Notes: generated by a model from the sequence alone, not told the origin. 53,534 bases of DNA from an uncultured Pirellulaceae bacterium (GCA_905480545.1 CAJQQR010000169.1:1-53534); one strand, 5' to 3'. Positions 25,749-35,215 are shown, counted from the stretch's first letter. Translations and numbers: made by a program.

Positions 25749-26132
25749 ATGCCACCTGCCGCAAGAATTTCCGATTTGGTCAAACAGGACGCTCCCCATT
25801 GTCACGCGCCCATTCATCCTGCAGCACCCGTTCCAACTCCTGTTCCACATCCTGGGTTGCCCTTACCAATAATCAAAGGTCAGCCCAATGTCCTCATTGG
25901 CGGCCTTCCGGCAGCGCGTAGCACGGACATGACAGCTCCATGCATTCTACCCGGTTGTGTCCCAGCGGGGCCCGGAATGATTTCCAAGGGATCGTCGAAG
26001 GTGTTGATTGGTGGCTTGCCTGCCGCGCGGGTTGGCGACATGTCCTCGCATGCCAGTTGCGTGGCCCCGATTCCCAGCCCCGTAGGAAAAGTTTTGCCTC
26101 CCGGTTGCCCAACTGTAATCATTGGCGGATAG
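25749..26132 (+). CDS. PAAR-domain spike-tip protein
   Basis: PAAR proteins cap the VgrG spike and often carry effectors. The 127-aa protein has the family pattern: an N-terminal MPPAARISD, then a His/Pro-rich CHAPIHPAAPVPTP loop. Two repeats of V-L-I-G-G-L-P-A-A-R (residues ~50 and ~85) follow, with Cys residues and a Gly-rich end. No fused toxin domain is present. An AGGA ribosome binding site precedes ATG. No VgrG is seen in the window, so its spike partner lies elsewhere. The next gene starts 3 bases after the stop. Confidence 0.9.
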   Translation: MPPAARISDLVKQDAPHCHAPIHPAAPVPTPVPHPGLPLPIIKGQPNVLIGGLPAARSTDMTAPCILPGCVPAGPGMISKGSSKVLIGGLPAARVGDMSSHASCVAPIPSPVGKVLPPGCPTVIIGG

Positions 26133-26135
26133 ACC

Positions 26136-27254
26136 TTGAAACTGCGCCACTTTTTTCGTTTGAAACCTCATTGCCTCGCCTGTGCCTCGGAGGAAAATGG
26201 CACGTTCCCACTCGCAATCAATCGGGTCGAAGTTGCGGACTCGAAAGGCCATGAGAACGAATCGATTATCGAAGGCGTGATTCGGTGCAGTAATTTGCTA
26301 TGTCAATGTGAATACCCGATAATCGATGGAATTCCGTTTCTGTTACCAAATGTTCGTGAAACGCTGGCGGCAAGCATCGGCTACATTCAAGCCAGATCGG
26401 ATCTTTGTGCAACGACACAAAGTTTGCTCAGCGATTGCTGTGCACCGGATTCAGAATTCAATGTAAATCGACAATACTTGAGTAGCTATGGATGGTGCCA
26501 TTACGGTGATTTGAATCCGAAAAACAGTGACCCAAATGCGGGATCAACGTTTCAGGCATTTCAGGTGATGGATGATTGTCTTAACAGCTGCCGTCCTAAC
26601 CATTCGATTTGGTCAGATGGTGGTGAGGTAGCAATCGACTTGGGCTGCTCCGTCGGAAGAAATAGTTTTGCGATCGCGAGCAAAACGAATAAATTGACGC
26701 TGGGCGTCGATCTGAATTTTTCAATGCTCAAGATGGCCACGCGGATCCTCCGTGCTGGAAAAGTAGAGTATCCACTACGGCGAGGTGGTGTGGTGTATGA
26801 CGACATTGAATTTCACGTCGATTTTGAACACTCGGACCTCGTTGACTTTTGGGCTTGTGATGCAACGCAACTGCCATTTGCCGACGATGTCTTTGGAAGA
26901 TGCAATTGCATGAACACTCTCGACTCGGTGGCGTCACCCTTCGCATTACTGCAATCGATTGCGAGGGTGCTCTCGAAAGATGGACAGGCGACTCTGGCCT
27001 GTCCGTACGATTGGTCATCGTCGGCTACAGCAATCGAATCGTGGATCGGAGGGCATTCACAACGTGCCGATCATAGAGGAAGCAGTGACGCAGTCATTCG
27101 GAATTTATTGACGTCACCCAATCAGGGGCTATCATCCCTTCGCCTGGTTTCTGAACAGGACAACATACCTTGGGTCGTTCGCATTCACGATCGAAGCCAA
27201 ATGCACTATTCCTTGCATGGGATAATCATCGAAAAACATGGATCCAAATCTTGA
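26136..27254 (+). CDS. SAM-dependent methyltransferase with Trm112-like zinc ribbon
   Basis: The gene starts with TTG only 3 bases after the PAAR stop, so the two are probably translated together. The N-terminal ~75 residues contain two cysteine pairs (CLAC at residue ~13 and CSNLLCQCEYPIIDGIPFLLP at ~50), typical of Trm112-like zinc ribbons. A class I methyltransferase fold follows: VAIDLGCSVGRNS (motif I), GVDLNFSMLKMA (motif II) and ACDATQLPFADDVF. The substrate is unknown. Its place after PAAR suggests it modifies a T6SS component or its cargo, or is a toxin itself. These are inferences. Confidence 0.82.
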   Translation: MKLRHFFRLKPHCLACASEENGTFPLAINRVEVADSKGHENESIIEGVIRCSNLLCQCEYPIIDGIPFLLPNVRETLAASIGYIQARSDLCATTQSLLSDCCAPDSEFNVNRQYLSSYGWCHYGDLNPKNSDPNAGSTFQAFQVMDDCLNSCRPNHSIWSDGGEVAIDLGCSVGRNSFAIASKTNKLTLGVDLNFSMLKMATRILRAGKVEYPLRRGGVVYDDIEFHVDFEHSDLVDFWACDATQLPFADDVFGRCNCMNTLDSVASPFALLQSIARVLSKDGQATLACPYDWSSSATAIESWIGGHSQRADHRGSSDAVIRNLLTSPNQGLSSLRLVSEQDNIPWVVRIHDRSQMHYSLHGIIIEKHGSKS

Positions 27255-27651
27255 ATTCCTGTGTTATGTAGCAGTTGCCATGACGAGGCTCGTTTGCTCC
27301 ATACCCGCCCAGGGACGCTGTTTTTGCCTTTGGAAAGTCGTCCTGTCCCTTTGAAGCGGTGCGGAATACGGTTGAATTCTGGTGCACCATCAGTGGGTTG
27401 CGTTTAGAACAGGATGTGGTCATCAATCACATTGCGCAGGTTTCAAACGTAATACGAAACATACGCGTTGACAGGCCGAGGTGGCGTTGATTAAAAGCTG
27501 CGGGCATTCGGGTTTTTGGAAATCCGTTAGTATCGAAGCACTGTTTGCTCTTACCGAGTTGGGATCCCCCAGATGGCAAAAGGGAGCGTTCCAACCGTCG
27601 TAGACTCAACGCGCAGAATCCATCGATCGAATCGCGAACACATTCCACCTG
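27255..27651. other. 397-bp intergenic stretch, nothing recognised
   Basis: This stretch lies between the convergent ends of the methyltransferase and GT-D-like genes. It holds short open frames with no protein-like composition. I found no hairpin followed by T-run and no repeat. Confidence 0.5.
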
Positions 27652-28596
27652 TTACCAGTAAGCTGCGGATTCAACAAGATCTGCCCGCTTGGGTTTCTCC
27701 GACTCTAACGGACGGACCCAATGTTCATTGTAAAAATGTTGATTGCCTTCATCCCAACGCTGACCGGAAATGCCGAAAAGCAATTGTGTCGCGCCTCCGA
27801 GATGGATCGCTTTCTTTCCCAGGCGTTTGACAAACGCTGCCAGGGGTAATCCGTATGCACCTGCACCGATAATCGCGACGTCAAAGTCTTTTTCGCGAAT
27901 TTGCTCACACATATGATCCAGTGCATTAAACCAACTGGAGAATTTGACCTCACTCATCGCGTTGGAGACGACTGCTTTAATCGTAATCAATTCAAAATCG
28001 GGGAGCACGCGTGGATCGCTGAATAAGTATTTTCGTCTCTTGTATTGGTTTTCGATTGACCTAACAAACGGATGAAGTACCAGGACCCGTTTTCCGGCGA
28101 GTGCTTCAGACCATGGTGCATCGTGACGATAGGGTTCCAATTCCAACAACGGCAATCGCACTGCGTTGGGGAAACGATGACGCAATCGCCATTCGTCGTC
28201 TCGCCACGATCCCAAAACATCCAGCTCTGTTATGTCCTTCAGCATTCGTAAACCAAATGCATTTAGCGATTGGTCATCCGTAGGAAAAAAGCCGGCATTA
28301 ACGGACATTCGCTTGCGGATACTTGCGTCCCACCAGAACGCAGCACTATCTTTTCTCACGTAACGGTAAACCCGATTGATAATGTTTTTGGTATTTCCTC
28401 TTTCAAAAGCTCGGAGCGTTGCGTCCAACTCATTGCTGCCGAAGCGGCTAATCATGCATGGGCGGTCCCCTAGCAAGAGGTTCTTGATGTGGTCGGACGC
28501 AGCCTGCTCAGATACATCGAATTTCAGCTCTTTGGACACCGGCTTGCGTCCAAATACCTTTCGCATCGACTTGAAAATTTCCGCCGTGATCTGCAT
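27652..28596 (-). CDS. Putative GT-D-fold glycosyltransferase / polysaccharide biosynthesis protein
   Basis: The 314-aa protein has MISRFGSNELDATLRAFERGN near residue 45, a pattern seen in GT-D-type proteins (R-x-G-x-x-E). It later has FPNAVRLPLLELEPYRH and the C-terminal VAIIGAGAYGLPLAAFVKRLGKKAIHLGGATQLLFGI. The last block is common in LPS or capsule loci. Family assignment is from remembered motif similarity. No signal or membrane segment is visible. The sugar donor and acceptor are unknown. It lies downstream of a membrane protease on the same strand but 125 bases away. Confidence 0.6.
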   Translation of the reverse strand: MQITAEIFKSMRKVFGRKPVSKELKFDVSEQAASDHIKNLLLGDRPCMISRFGSNELDATLRAFERGNTKNIINRVYRYVRKDSAAFWWDASIRKRMSVNAGFFPTDDQSLNAFGLRMLKDITELDVLGSWRDDEWRLRHRFPNAVRLPLLELEPYRHDAPWSEALAGKRVLVLHPFVRSIENQYKRRKYLFSDPRVLPDFELITIKAVVSNAMSEVKFSSWFNALDHMCEQIREKDFDVAIIGAGAYGLPLAAFVKRLGKKAIHLGGATQLLFGISGQRWDEGNQHFYNEHWVRPLESEKPKRADLVESAAYW

Positions 28597-28721
28597 CGAA
28601 TACTTCTGAGCTAATCTTTTCAGAGGGGCCTTCGCTTTAGTAGCGGAAAATAAGTCATTTAAATAGTTTCGGCAAGAGGTTTTTCAAATGAATGCCATGT
28701 TTCAATTTGCGATTTGGAGCA

Positions 28722-30320
28722 TCAATCCATCATGACAAAAAGCAAAAAACTGGTAACCAAGCCGTTGTGAATTGCGTGCATCGTCATCGGAGCAATCAAT
28801 GAACCACGCCATTCCCGGACGATCGAAAAAGAAAGTGCCAATGCCCCGAGCATCGGAATAAATAAAATGCCTTGCGGGTGAATTGCCGCAAAAATGAATC
28901 CGTTGACCAACGCGGATAGCGTCACGGAAACAAAATGTCCGGCACGAAACGTGTTGTCACGTAAATTACGGTACATCAATCCGCGAAATACCGTTTCCTC
29001 CAGTAGAGGTGCACAGACACAAGTCATAATAAAAACTAACGCAATCGTGCTGATACTTCCTTCAGAAATCCATTCTACGATCGGATGCCCTGGACCAGAT
29101 GGCGATGAAAGCCCGCCCTCTTGAAGTGTTGGACCGGCAACGAAAATCGCAATCATGGTTACTAAATATCCCGCCGCAAGAATCGGCAAACAGGAAACGT
29201 AACTGATCAGTCCAATACAGGATTCGACAACAACATTCCCAACAAAACCGATATCCTTCAAGAAAGCGTCAATGCGAACGCCTCGAATGATTGGCCAGAA
29301 GACCGCGAACATAAATGAGATGGCAGATACAGCGATGTTCGTAAGTAGTGGATCGAAAAAGGGCACCAACCTTCCGAGAAGCAGGCCCATTGCAAAATAC
29401 GTCAACAGCCAACCCGCCGCAGCCTCAATATAAATCGTCGCATGTTGTGTGTAATGTTCGGTTCGGATGTGAAGTTTCCGCTTAAAATACAAAGCCAAAA
29501 AGATAATCAGGCCAATCAATCCACCAACAAACGCGAGAATGCCAATCAATACTGCAACCACGAACGTGATTAACTTTGATTGTGCATCACCCAAGAGTTC
29601 GCGTCGTTCAGTGGACAGTGGTGCATTTTCTTTCCGTTGAAGGTTAATGGCCAATTTGCCAAACCACAACAGTTCTTTTTTTAGCAGTCCTCGTTCCAGT
29701 TGGTTGAGTTCCGAGTAGTCAACACCTCCGTAAATACGCCGGAGTATGTTTGAGACTTTCTTTTCGGAATCGGAAAAATGGTATTCCTCAACCGTTGCTT
29801 GCGACTCAAGCTGGTCAAGCAACTCTGATGCTGCCGCAAGCGAATTCATTTCCGCAAATAGAACCGAATTGGCCTGCATGTTCCGCACCGACGTGAATTT
29901 GATACCGGTTCCTTTAAAGGCAGTCTTTGGTTCCGTTGCCTCTTGAGTGAAAGTTTTCATTCCAACCATTAGCTTCGCGCCAAATATCAATTGAAACAGC
30001 TCTGCTCGCGGCGAAACTTCTCCAACGACAGGCACATGTAAGTGGTGGCTCACGGCGATAAAAATTGAAATCGCCAAAAAGAATCCCCAGCACAGGAACG
30101 AAATGATTATCCCACTAGCCGTCGATTTTGGCGGCGGTTCGACTGGCTCCCTCGGGACCCCATGGGTCGAGGGATGGTTCTCCAATTGAGGGTGGCACCC
30201 GCTGGTGGGAGAATCGGATGCATACTGGCCGGAATCGGTTGGAGTGTTGGATTGAAATTGAGACCGATACGGATTTTCTTGCAAATGGCCAAACTGGCGG
30301 TCGTCGTTTGGGTCTGCCAT
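28722..30320 (-). CDS. CPBP-family intramembrane metalloprotease with long N-terminal region
   Basis: CPBP (CAAX protease/bacteriocin-processing) proteins are multi-pass membrane proteases. Motif 1 (EETVFR, E-E-x-x-x-R) lies in the second half, followed by the FAAIHPQG His motif. About eight hydrophobic helices are seen. Residues 1-60 are polar and disordered (Asn, Gln, Pro, Ser). I chose the ATG at 30320 (MADPNDDRQFG, with AAGAAGAG upstream) over one 15 codons earlier. A helical domain (residues ~110-250) precedes the protease part. Substrate unknown. Confidence 0.82.
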   Translation of the reverse strand: MADPNDDRQFGHLQENPYRSQFQSNTPTDSGQYASDSPTSGCHPQLENHPSTHGVPREPVEPPPKSTASGIIISFLCWGFFLAISIFIAVSHHLHVPVVGEVSPRAELFQLIFGAKLMVGMKTFTQEATEPKTAFKGTGIKFTSVRNMQANSVLFAEMNSLAAASELLDQLESQATVEEYHFSDSEKKVSNILRRIYGGVDYSELNQLERGLLKKELLWFGKLAINLQRKENAPLSTERRELLGDAQSKLITFVVAVLIGILAFVGGLIGLIIFLALYFKRKLHIRTEHYTQHATIYIEAAAGWLLTYFAMGLLLGRLVPFFDPLLTNIAVSAISFMFAVFWPIIRGVRIDAFLKDIGFVGNVVVESCIGLISYVSCLPILAAGYLVTMIAIFVAGPTLQEGGLSSPSGPGHPIVEWISEGSISTIALVFIMTCVCAPLLEETVFRGLMYRNLRDNTFRAGHFVSVTLSALVNGFIFAAIHPQGILFIPMLGALALSFSIVREWRGSLIAPMTMHAIHNGLVTSFLLFVMMD

Positions 30321-30442
30321 AGAGGTGCTCTTCTTTAGAGATCGAGTGGGCTCGCCAAGGCCCATGAATCAGTGGATGGTTTTCAGATGCGACCCCAAAA
30401 CGCATCATCTCCAAAAAATGGCGGAGTGGGAGCAACTTTCTC

Positions 30443-31618
30443 CTATAGATCTAAACTGTCTAGTTCATCGACGAGAGAATCCAAGTCGTCTTTTGGGCCA
30501 TCGCCTCGATTGTCCTGTCGCTTGGGCATTCCAACCTCCATTCCTACCGCTTCACGGCCAACGGCAAGCAGTTGCTCATCCCGCTCAAGGGCCGCGATTT
30601 CTTCAGGTGTTTTTCCGTCATCGGGAGCACCAAAAAGTTTCGATAAGTCGATTTTTAAACTGGCGCCAACCTCAGCAGAACCGGCGATCGCAGGTGTTTT
30701 GTGCTGCGGAAAAATGATGGCGTTTTCCGGGCAAACGCGTGAACATGCGGGACAGCCCTTGCGACAATTGTCCGGTTGCTCGACCAAAATCGAATCAAGT
30801 TGATCGACACCGTAAACACCGAAAAGGCAGAAATCAATACATTCCATGCAGTTTGTGCAGCGACTGTAGTCGATGACCGGATACCATCGTCTTCCAGCGT
30901 TATCTTCGATTCGTTTTAAAATGGGGTTGGTTTGGTCGTCGCTGGTGGTTGAGTCCAATTCAGAACCGTTGATGGCTAAAGCGGTTCCATTGGTCGGATT
31001 CTCAAATCTTACAAGTTGTTCCGAAGTGGGCGTTGTCGCTGTGCCATTGAGTTCATTTTTTGAATCATCCGTTTTTTCGACGTCCGTTGGGTTGGAATCG
31101 CCATTTTGAGATGGCGATCCTATTCCGCCAATTCCAAGAGAAACGATTTCAATGGCTCGCTCCGCCTGAATCCGTTTGATCTCAGCGACATAATCAGCGG
31201 CCTTGTTGCTAACGCGAAGGTCGAGGCAGTAGATGTTTCGGTTAGGGATTTTTCGTGAGTCGATGACACGATCTTTTTCCTCTTGGGAAGATGCGTCTTC
31301 ATCTTGATCTTCTTCGTCATCATCGCCAGCGTCGTTTTGAAGCTCAACATGTCCGACGTGACCATTCACTCCGTTGCGATCCAAAATCCAATGAGCAGCC
31401 CGCTCGAACAACCAGCTCAATACAATCACGTTTCCGCTTAGGCTTTTCAAGGCCAGCATTCCGGTGCTGTCCGCCTTCAAATCATAAAGATGCGGAATGA
31501 CCGTAACATCGATGCCAGATTCCATCATCGATTGGGTGATGATTTCTTCTTCGAGATTTCGCTTGGCGGGGTTTTGGCTTTGACCCTGGGAAACGACGAC
31601 TGAGATTCTTTTTGCCAT
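30443..31618 (-). CDS. Dicluster [4Fe-4S] ferredoxin-domain protein with novel N-terminal domain
   Basis: Residues 250-300 carry two cluster motifs: Cys254-x2-Cys257-x2-Cys260-x3-Cys264 and Cys285-x3-Cys289-x2-Cys292-x3-Cys296-Pro, as in bacterial ferredoxins. Residues 1-90 form a separate alpha/beta-looking domain (ISVVVSQGQ...), then an acidic linker (DDDEEDQDEDAS), then a Ser/Thr-rich linker. The protein ends DDLDSLVDELDSLDL, similar to the TssB tail. The start ATG overlaps the preceding GcvH-like stop by one base (TAATG), so translation is coupled. It is probably the electron carrier for the lipoyl or radical SAM partner, inferred from adjacency. Confidence 0.85.
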   Translation of the reverse strand: MAKRISVVVSQGQSQNPAKRNLEEEIITQSMMESGIDVTVIPHLYDLKADSTGMLALKSLSGNVIVLSWLFERAAHWILDRNGVNGHVGHVELQNDAGDDDEEDQDEDASSQEEKDRVIDSRKIPNRNIYCLDLRVSNKAADYVAEIKRIQAERAIEIVSLGIGGIGSPSQNGDSNPTDVEKTDDSKNELNGTATTPTSEQLVRFENPTNGTALAINGSELDSTTSDDQTNPILKRIEDNAGRRWYPVIDYSRCTNCMECIDFCLFGVYGVDQLDSILVEQPDNCRKGCPACSRVCPENAIIFPQHKTPAIAGSAEVGASLKIDLSKLFGAPDDGKTPEEIAALERDEQLLAVGREAVGMEVGMPKRQDNRGDGPKDDLDSLVDELDSLDL

Positions 31619-32070
31619 TACTGGTTCATTTGACCTTTGATGGTTCTTTGGGCATCCTGCCAGACAATTTCCAAGTGTTCAATATACTGGCTGACATCCA
31701 AAAAATCAGGTTGTGGCACCTGCATTTCGAATAACCAGCCGGCTTCGTATTTATCGACATTTATCGAGGACGGGTCATTCAATAAGTCGCTGTTGAGTGA
31801 TTCAAGGCTCCCGGTACAGGGTGCAAAAATCGTGCTCTCCGCTTTTTTGCTTTCGATTGATCCCATCTCCGCCTTGGCATTGAGCGCGATTGGCGGTTCA
31901 ATTTCCCAATCAAGAAAGTAAATGTCCTGTAGCAATCTTACGGCGTAAGCACTAAAACCGAAACGAAAGTTCTCACCTTTTTCCTGTGCCCACATATGAT
32001 TTCGAGCGTACAGCCGATCATTGGGAAACACGGCCTCAAATTCACCCATCATAAAAATTTCTGTTTTCAT
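31618..32070 (-). CDS. GcvH-like lipoyl-carrier protein
   Basis: The 150-aa protein has the H-protein lipoyl-domain layout. The lipoyl-lysine hairpin reads ESKKAESTIFAP (canonical ESVKAxSDxYAP), which places the modified lysine at Lys76. FSAYAVRLLQDIYFLDWE and SINVDKYEAGWLFEM also match the GcvH fold. No glycine cleavage partners (gcvP, gcvT) are nearby. It is instead coupled to a dicluster ferredoxin gene and lies near a radical SAM gene. It resembles lipoyl-carrier proteins outside glycine cleavage, so the role is unknown. Its upstream gap of 243 bases may hold the promoter. Confidence 0.85.
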   Translation of the reverse strand: MKTEIFMMGEFEAVFPNDRLYARNHMWAQEKGENFRFGFSAYAVRLLQDIYFLDWEIEPPIALNAKAEMGSIESKKAESTIFAPCTGSLESLNSDLLNDPSSINVDKYEAGWLFEMQVPQPDFLDVSQYIEHLEIVWQDAQRTIKGQMNQ

Positions 32071-32313
32071 CGGGTAACTTCTGGGCTGATTCTTTGACTA
32101 GGATCGACTTTCGCCGATGATGGCAGCGAAGCCACTGAGTGTTTTGCGATGCGAATCGCAGGCAATTCGCTCTCCGCTCAGAGGCAAAAATGCGAAAATC
32201 GATTTGGGAACTATTGGTGAAAAACGTCTTTCAAAAAGGATTCAAAATGCAAACGATTGGTTTGTCTTTATAACAAGTCGTTGGTGCATTCAGTCAACCT
32301 TAATTGATCAGGT

Positions 32314-33693
32314 TTACGTGTACCGCACGTTGCGAAATTCTTCTTCGAAAAATGGCGGCAATAACGCGTCAGCATGAAGTAAGCCCTTCCGGGTTAGCTC
32401 GACCCGCTCATTGTTGAAATCCAGAAACTCGTTCGCCTTGTGATCTTTCCAGGTCTCAGCGAAGTGCTCAATGATATCAACCTTGAATTTGTCTCGGAAA
32501 TACGAAGTTTCCAGATAGCCTTTCTTCAGTTGCAAAATCAACTCGCGAATTAAGGATTGCTCGGACGTTGGCGTGTAAGCGCGGCCTAACGGTAATTGCC
32601 CTTTATCCATAAGATCGCCAATATAGCTGACCATGTCTGGCTTGTTTTGATAATGCACTCCAGAGACATGCCCAAAACTGGCGATTCCGGTCGCCAATAA
32701 GTCACTACCCTGCCAGAGGTTATCGCGGTAGCTGAAGTTGACTTTTGCAGGATCTTTGACCACGGTGTACGCACTGCTAACGTGGTATCCGGCGGCCAAA
32801 AATTGATCAAAGGCATAGTTCACCCAATCTCGTTTTTCTGGCCAGTCAGCAACGGGTATTTCGATCTTGTTTCCAAGAACGTCTTTGGAATAAACCGTGT
32901 TGTAGGGGAGCTCCATCTGATAGATCGTGACGCTATCGGGACTGAGTTCAAGCGTCTTTTCTACGTTGTATTTCCAGTTGTCCCAATTCTCTCCGACCAT
33001 GCCAGAGATGAGATCAATATTCACATTCGGGAAGTCAGCAGCCTTGATCCAATCCCATGCCGTGTAAATCTCACCGGACAGATGAGCGCGACCATTTTCT
33101 TTCAATATCTCGTCGGTGAAATTTTCAACGCCAAGGCTCAATCGGGTCACGCCCAGTTCTCTTAACGTGTGAATCTTTGACTCTTTTAGAGTTCCAGGCT
33201 CACACTCGAAAGTCACTTCTTCTGCTTTGTCCCAATTGATGTTCGCACGCAGCCGATCCACCAAAGAATTCAATTGCTTGACACTCAAGTACGACGGAGT
33301 CCCGCCGCCAAAGTAAACAAATCGAAACGGCCGATCGCCCATTACGGGTTGCTGGCTGACCAGTTCAATCTCTCGACACAACGCCGCAACATATTTTTCA
33401 ATTTCCTTCGCATTGTTATCGGTAAAAACCTTGAAGTAGCAAAACTTGCAACGTTTTCGACAAAAAGGAATATGCAAATAGAGGCCCAGTGGAACATCGG
33501 CAGGAGGATTCGCCATCGCCGCTTCGACATCGGATAGATTTTCCTTTTTCCACTGCGAGAATGGCGGATAATTGGAGATAAAGTAGCTGCCAATTTCGGT
33601 TTTCTCGGAGCTGGTTTTTTCCGAGCCAATCGTTATCGGTGTGTCACTTTCGCAAGTTTTTTCGATTCCGTTTTTTTCAGCGTCTGTCGCCAT
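32314..33693 (-). CDS. HemW/HemN-like radical SAM protein
   Basis: The radical SAM motif is LHIPFCRKRCKFCYF with Cys78, Cys82 and Cys85 (C-x3-C-x2-C). YFGGGTPSYLS and FECEPGTL follow, as in coproporphyrinogen III oxidase-like proteins. The residue after the cluster is Phe-Lys rather than the fourth Cys of HemN, so it is closer to HemW or to an uncharacterised relative. A HemN_C-like end (LTRKGLLHADALLPP) is present. A 65-residue N-terminal extension with GSYFISNYPPFSQW is conserved-looking rather than random. It lies 52 bases downstream of the PQQ gene. No heme biosynthesis gene is next to it. Confidence 0.88.
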   Translation of the reverse strand: MATDAEKNGIEKTCESDTPITIGSEKTSSEKTEIGSYFISNYPPFSQWKKENLSDVEAAMANPPADVPLGLYLHIPFCRKRCKFCYFKVFTDNNAKEIEKYVAALCREIELVSQQPVMGDRPFRFVYFGGGTPSYLSVKQLNSLVDRLRANINWDKAEEVTFECEPGTLKESKIHTLRELGVTRLSLGVENFTDEILKENGRAHLSGEIYTAWDWIKAADFPNVNIDLISGMVGENWDNWKYNVEKTLELSPDSVTIYQMELPYNTVYSKDVLGNKIEIPVADWPEKRDWVNYAFDQFLAAGYHVSSAYTVVKDPAKVNFSYRDNLWQGSDLLATGIASFGHVSGVHYQNKPDMVSYIGDLMDKGQLPLGRAYTPTSEQSLIRELILQLKKGYLETSYFRDKFKVDIIEHFAETWKDHKANEFLDFNNERVELTRKGLLHADALLPPFFEEEFRNVRYT

Positions 33694-33745
33694 TGGTGCA
33701 GTCGTTTTGGTTGATTCAATTGGAAAACTTTTATTCTACCCGAAC

Positions 33746-34993
33746 TCAGTCTTTTTTCCCAAAGCAAAATACGGTTCCGCGATCGTTCGAGATAATCAAT
33801 TTGCTTTTAGCAATTGCCGGAGAAGCCGCTATGGTGCCACCAAGATCGGTTTCCCATGCGAGAGAACCGTCCTTTGTATTGAGTGCAACCAGTTTTCCGC
33901 GATCTGTTCCAAAGAAGACCCGCCCGCCTGCAATTGCAGGAGAAGAGTCGACCATCGATTTCGTTTTGTATTCCCACAACTTATGCCCTTTTTCGAGATC
34001 GATGCAGTAAACATGTTTACTTCTCGCCCCAAAAATCATCACTTGTTTTTTTCCCACTTTGGTGATGGCGGGTGACGAACGAATCGAATCGCCACGCTCA
34101 TCAATCCGCACATCCCAATTCTTCTTTGCCGTTTTCCAATTGATTGAAAAAGCGGTGCCCTGCTCGGTTCCAAAATAAGTTGAATCTCCAACCACGGCAG
34201 GTGTGGCCATTGTCGGACCATCGATATCAACTGCGGTCAGGCCCTTACCTTTTTCCAAGTCGATGATGTGAAGGCGTGCGTCGCAACCCGCAACGAAACA
34301 TCGCCCTTCGACAACCGTCGGTGAACAGCGAATTTGGTCCTCAATTTGAAAGTTCCAAACTTCTTTTCCGGTCTTCATGTTCAGGCAATAGAGCGTTGCA
34401 TCCTGGGAACCAAACAGCACGTTGTCTTTGAAAAAGTTTGCGCTGGAATTGATTTCTGCCCCGGTTTCATGCTTCCATTTAAGGTTTCCGTCTTTGTCGA
34501 GACAATAAAACGTTCCGTCATAATCACCGATGAATACCAGGCCCTCTTTCACGGCGGGCGAGGCAGTGAAGCCACTCTCTGTTTTAAACTCCCATTTCTT
34601 TTTTCCCGTACTCAAATCAAGTGCGTAGACTTTACCGTCCAGGTCACCAATATAAACGACGTCTCCAACAATCGCCGCTGTAGATTCAAAGGCACCTTTG
34701 GGGACCTTGAAAGTCCAGACCAACTCAAGTTTCTCGGCAAGAGTCGTTTTCGAATAACCTGTTCCTAACGAATTCCCTCTGAACATCGACCAGTCATCCA
34801 TATCCTTATCAGATTTAAGTTCACTGGTTTTCCCCTGGCTATCGTTTGGTGGAGTGATACTATCGCTGCCGGTATTTTGTTTTTCAGCGGCTGCTGAAAC
34901 GGAATTAACATCCACGTTTTTCGACAGCTCTTGACTTGAAACTGCCGTAAGAAAGTTTGCACAGGTTAGAAAAAATGTTAAAGCGATTTTCAT
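33746..34993 (-). CDS. Secreted PQQ-type beta-propeller protein
   Basis: I chose the ATG at 34993, which gives a signal peptide (MKIALTFFLTCANFLTAVSS). An earlier in-frame ATG would add 32 residues that mask it. After a Ser/Asp-rich linker the protein has repeated blades with the pattern G-x-V-Y-A/C-L-D-x-x-T/D-G-x-x-x-W (for example YALDLSTGKKKWEF and YCLDKDGNLKWKH). Its length of 415 aa is enough for seven or eight blades. Such proteins are frequent in planctomycetes and are not all quinoproteins. No catalytic residues can be pinned down. It precedes the radical SAM gene on the same strand. Confidence 0.85.
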   Translation of the reverse strand: MKIALTFFLTCANFLTAVSSQELSKNVDVNSVSAAAEKQNTGSDSITPPNDSQGKTSELKSDKDMDDWSMFRGNSLGTGYSKTTLAEKLELVWTFKVPKGAFESTAAIVGDVVYIGDLDGKVYALDLSTGKKKWEFKTESGFTASPAVKEGLVFIGDYDGTFYCLDKDGNLKWKHETGAEINSSANFFKDNVLFGSQDATLYCLNMKTGKEVWNFQIEDQIRCSPTVVEGRCFVAGCDARLHIIDLEKGKGLTAVDIDGPTMATPAVVGDSTYFGTEQGTAFSINWKTAKKNWDVRIDERGDSIRSSPAITKVGKKQVMIFGARSKHVYCIDLEKGHKLWEYKTKSMVDSSPAIAGGRVFFGTDRGKLVALNTKDGSLAWETDLGGTIAASPAIAKSKLIISNDRGTVFCFGKKD

Positions 34994-35215
34994 GCAGCGG
35001 GACGGCAAATTGAACTTTCGTTTTCTAATTGACTCAGAAATCAAGCAACAGTTTTTCAAAAGCATCAGTCGATTCCCATCAAACAACATTGGTTACAAAT
35101 CGTTATTTTACACCAAAATCAGGCCGCCTCTGCAGCGTTTTTTGGTTGCCCACGAGCATTCTTTCGCTCGCACTAGACGGTTTACAAGTAAATCAAGGCT
35201 TCCTAAGATCGCCCC

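Noticed and set aside
27427-27648. 73-codon minus-strand frame in the gap after the methyltransferase
   Set aside because: Low-quality composition (Arg/Ser/Leu scatter) and no start signal.
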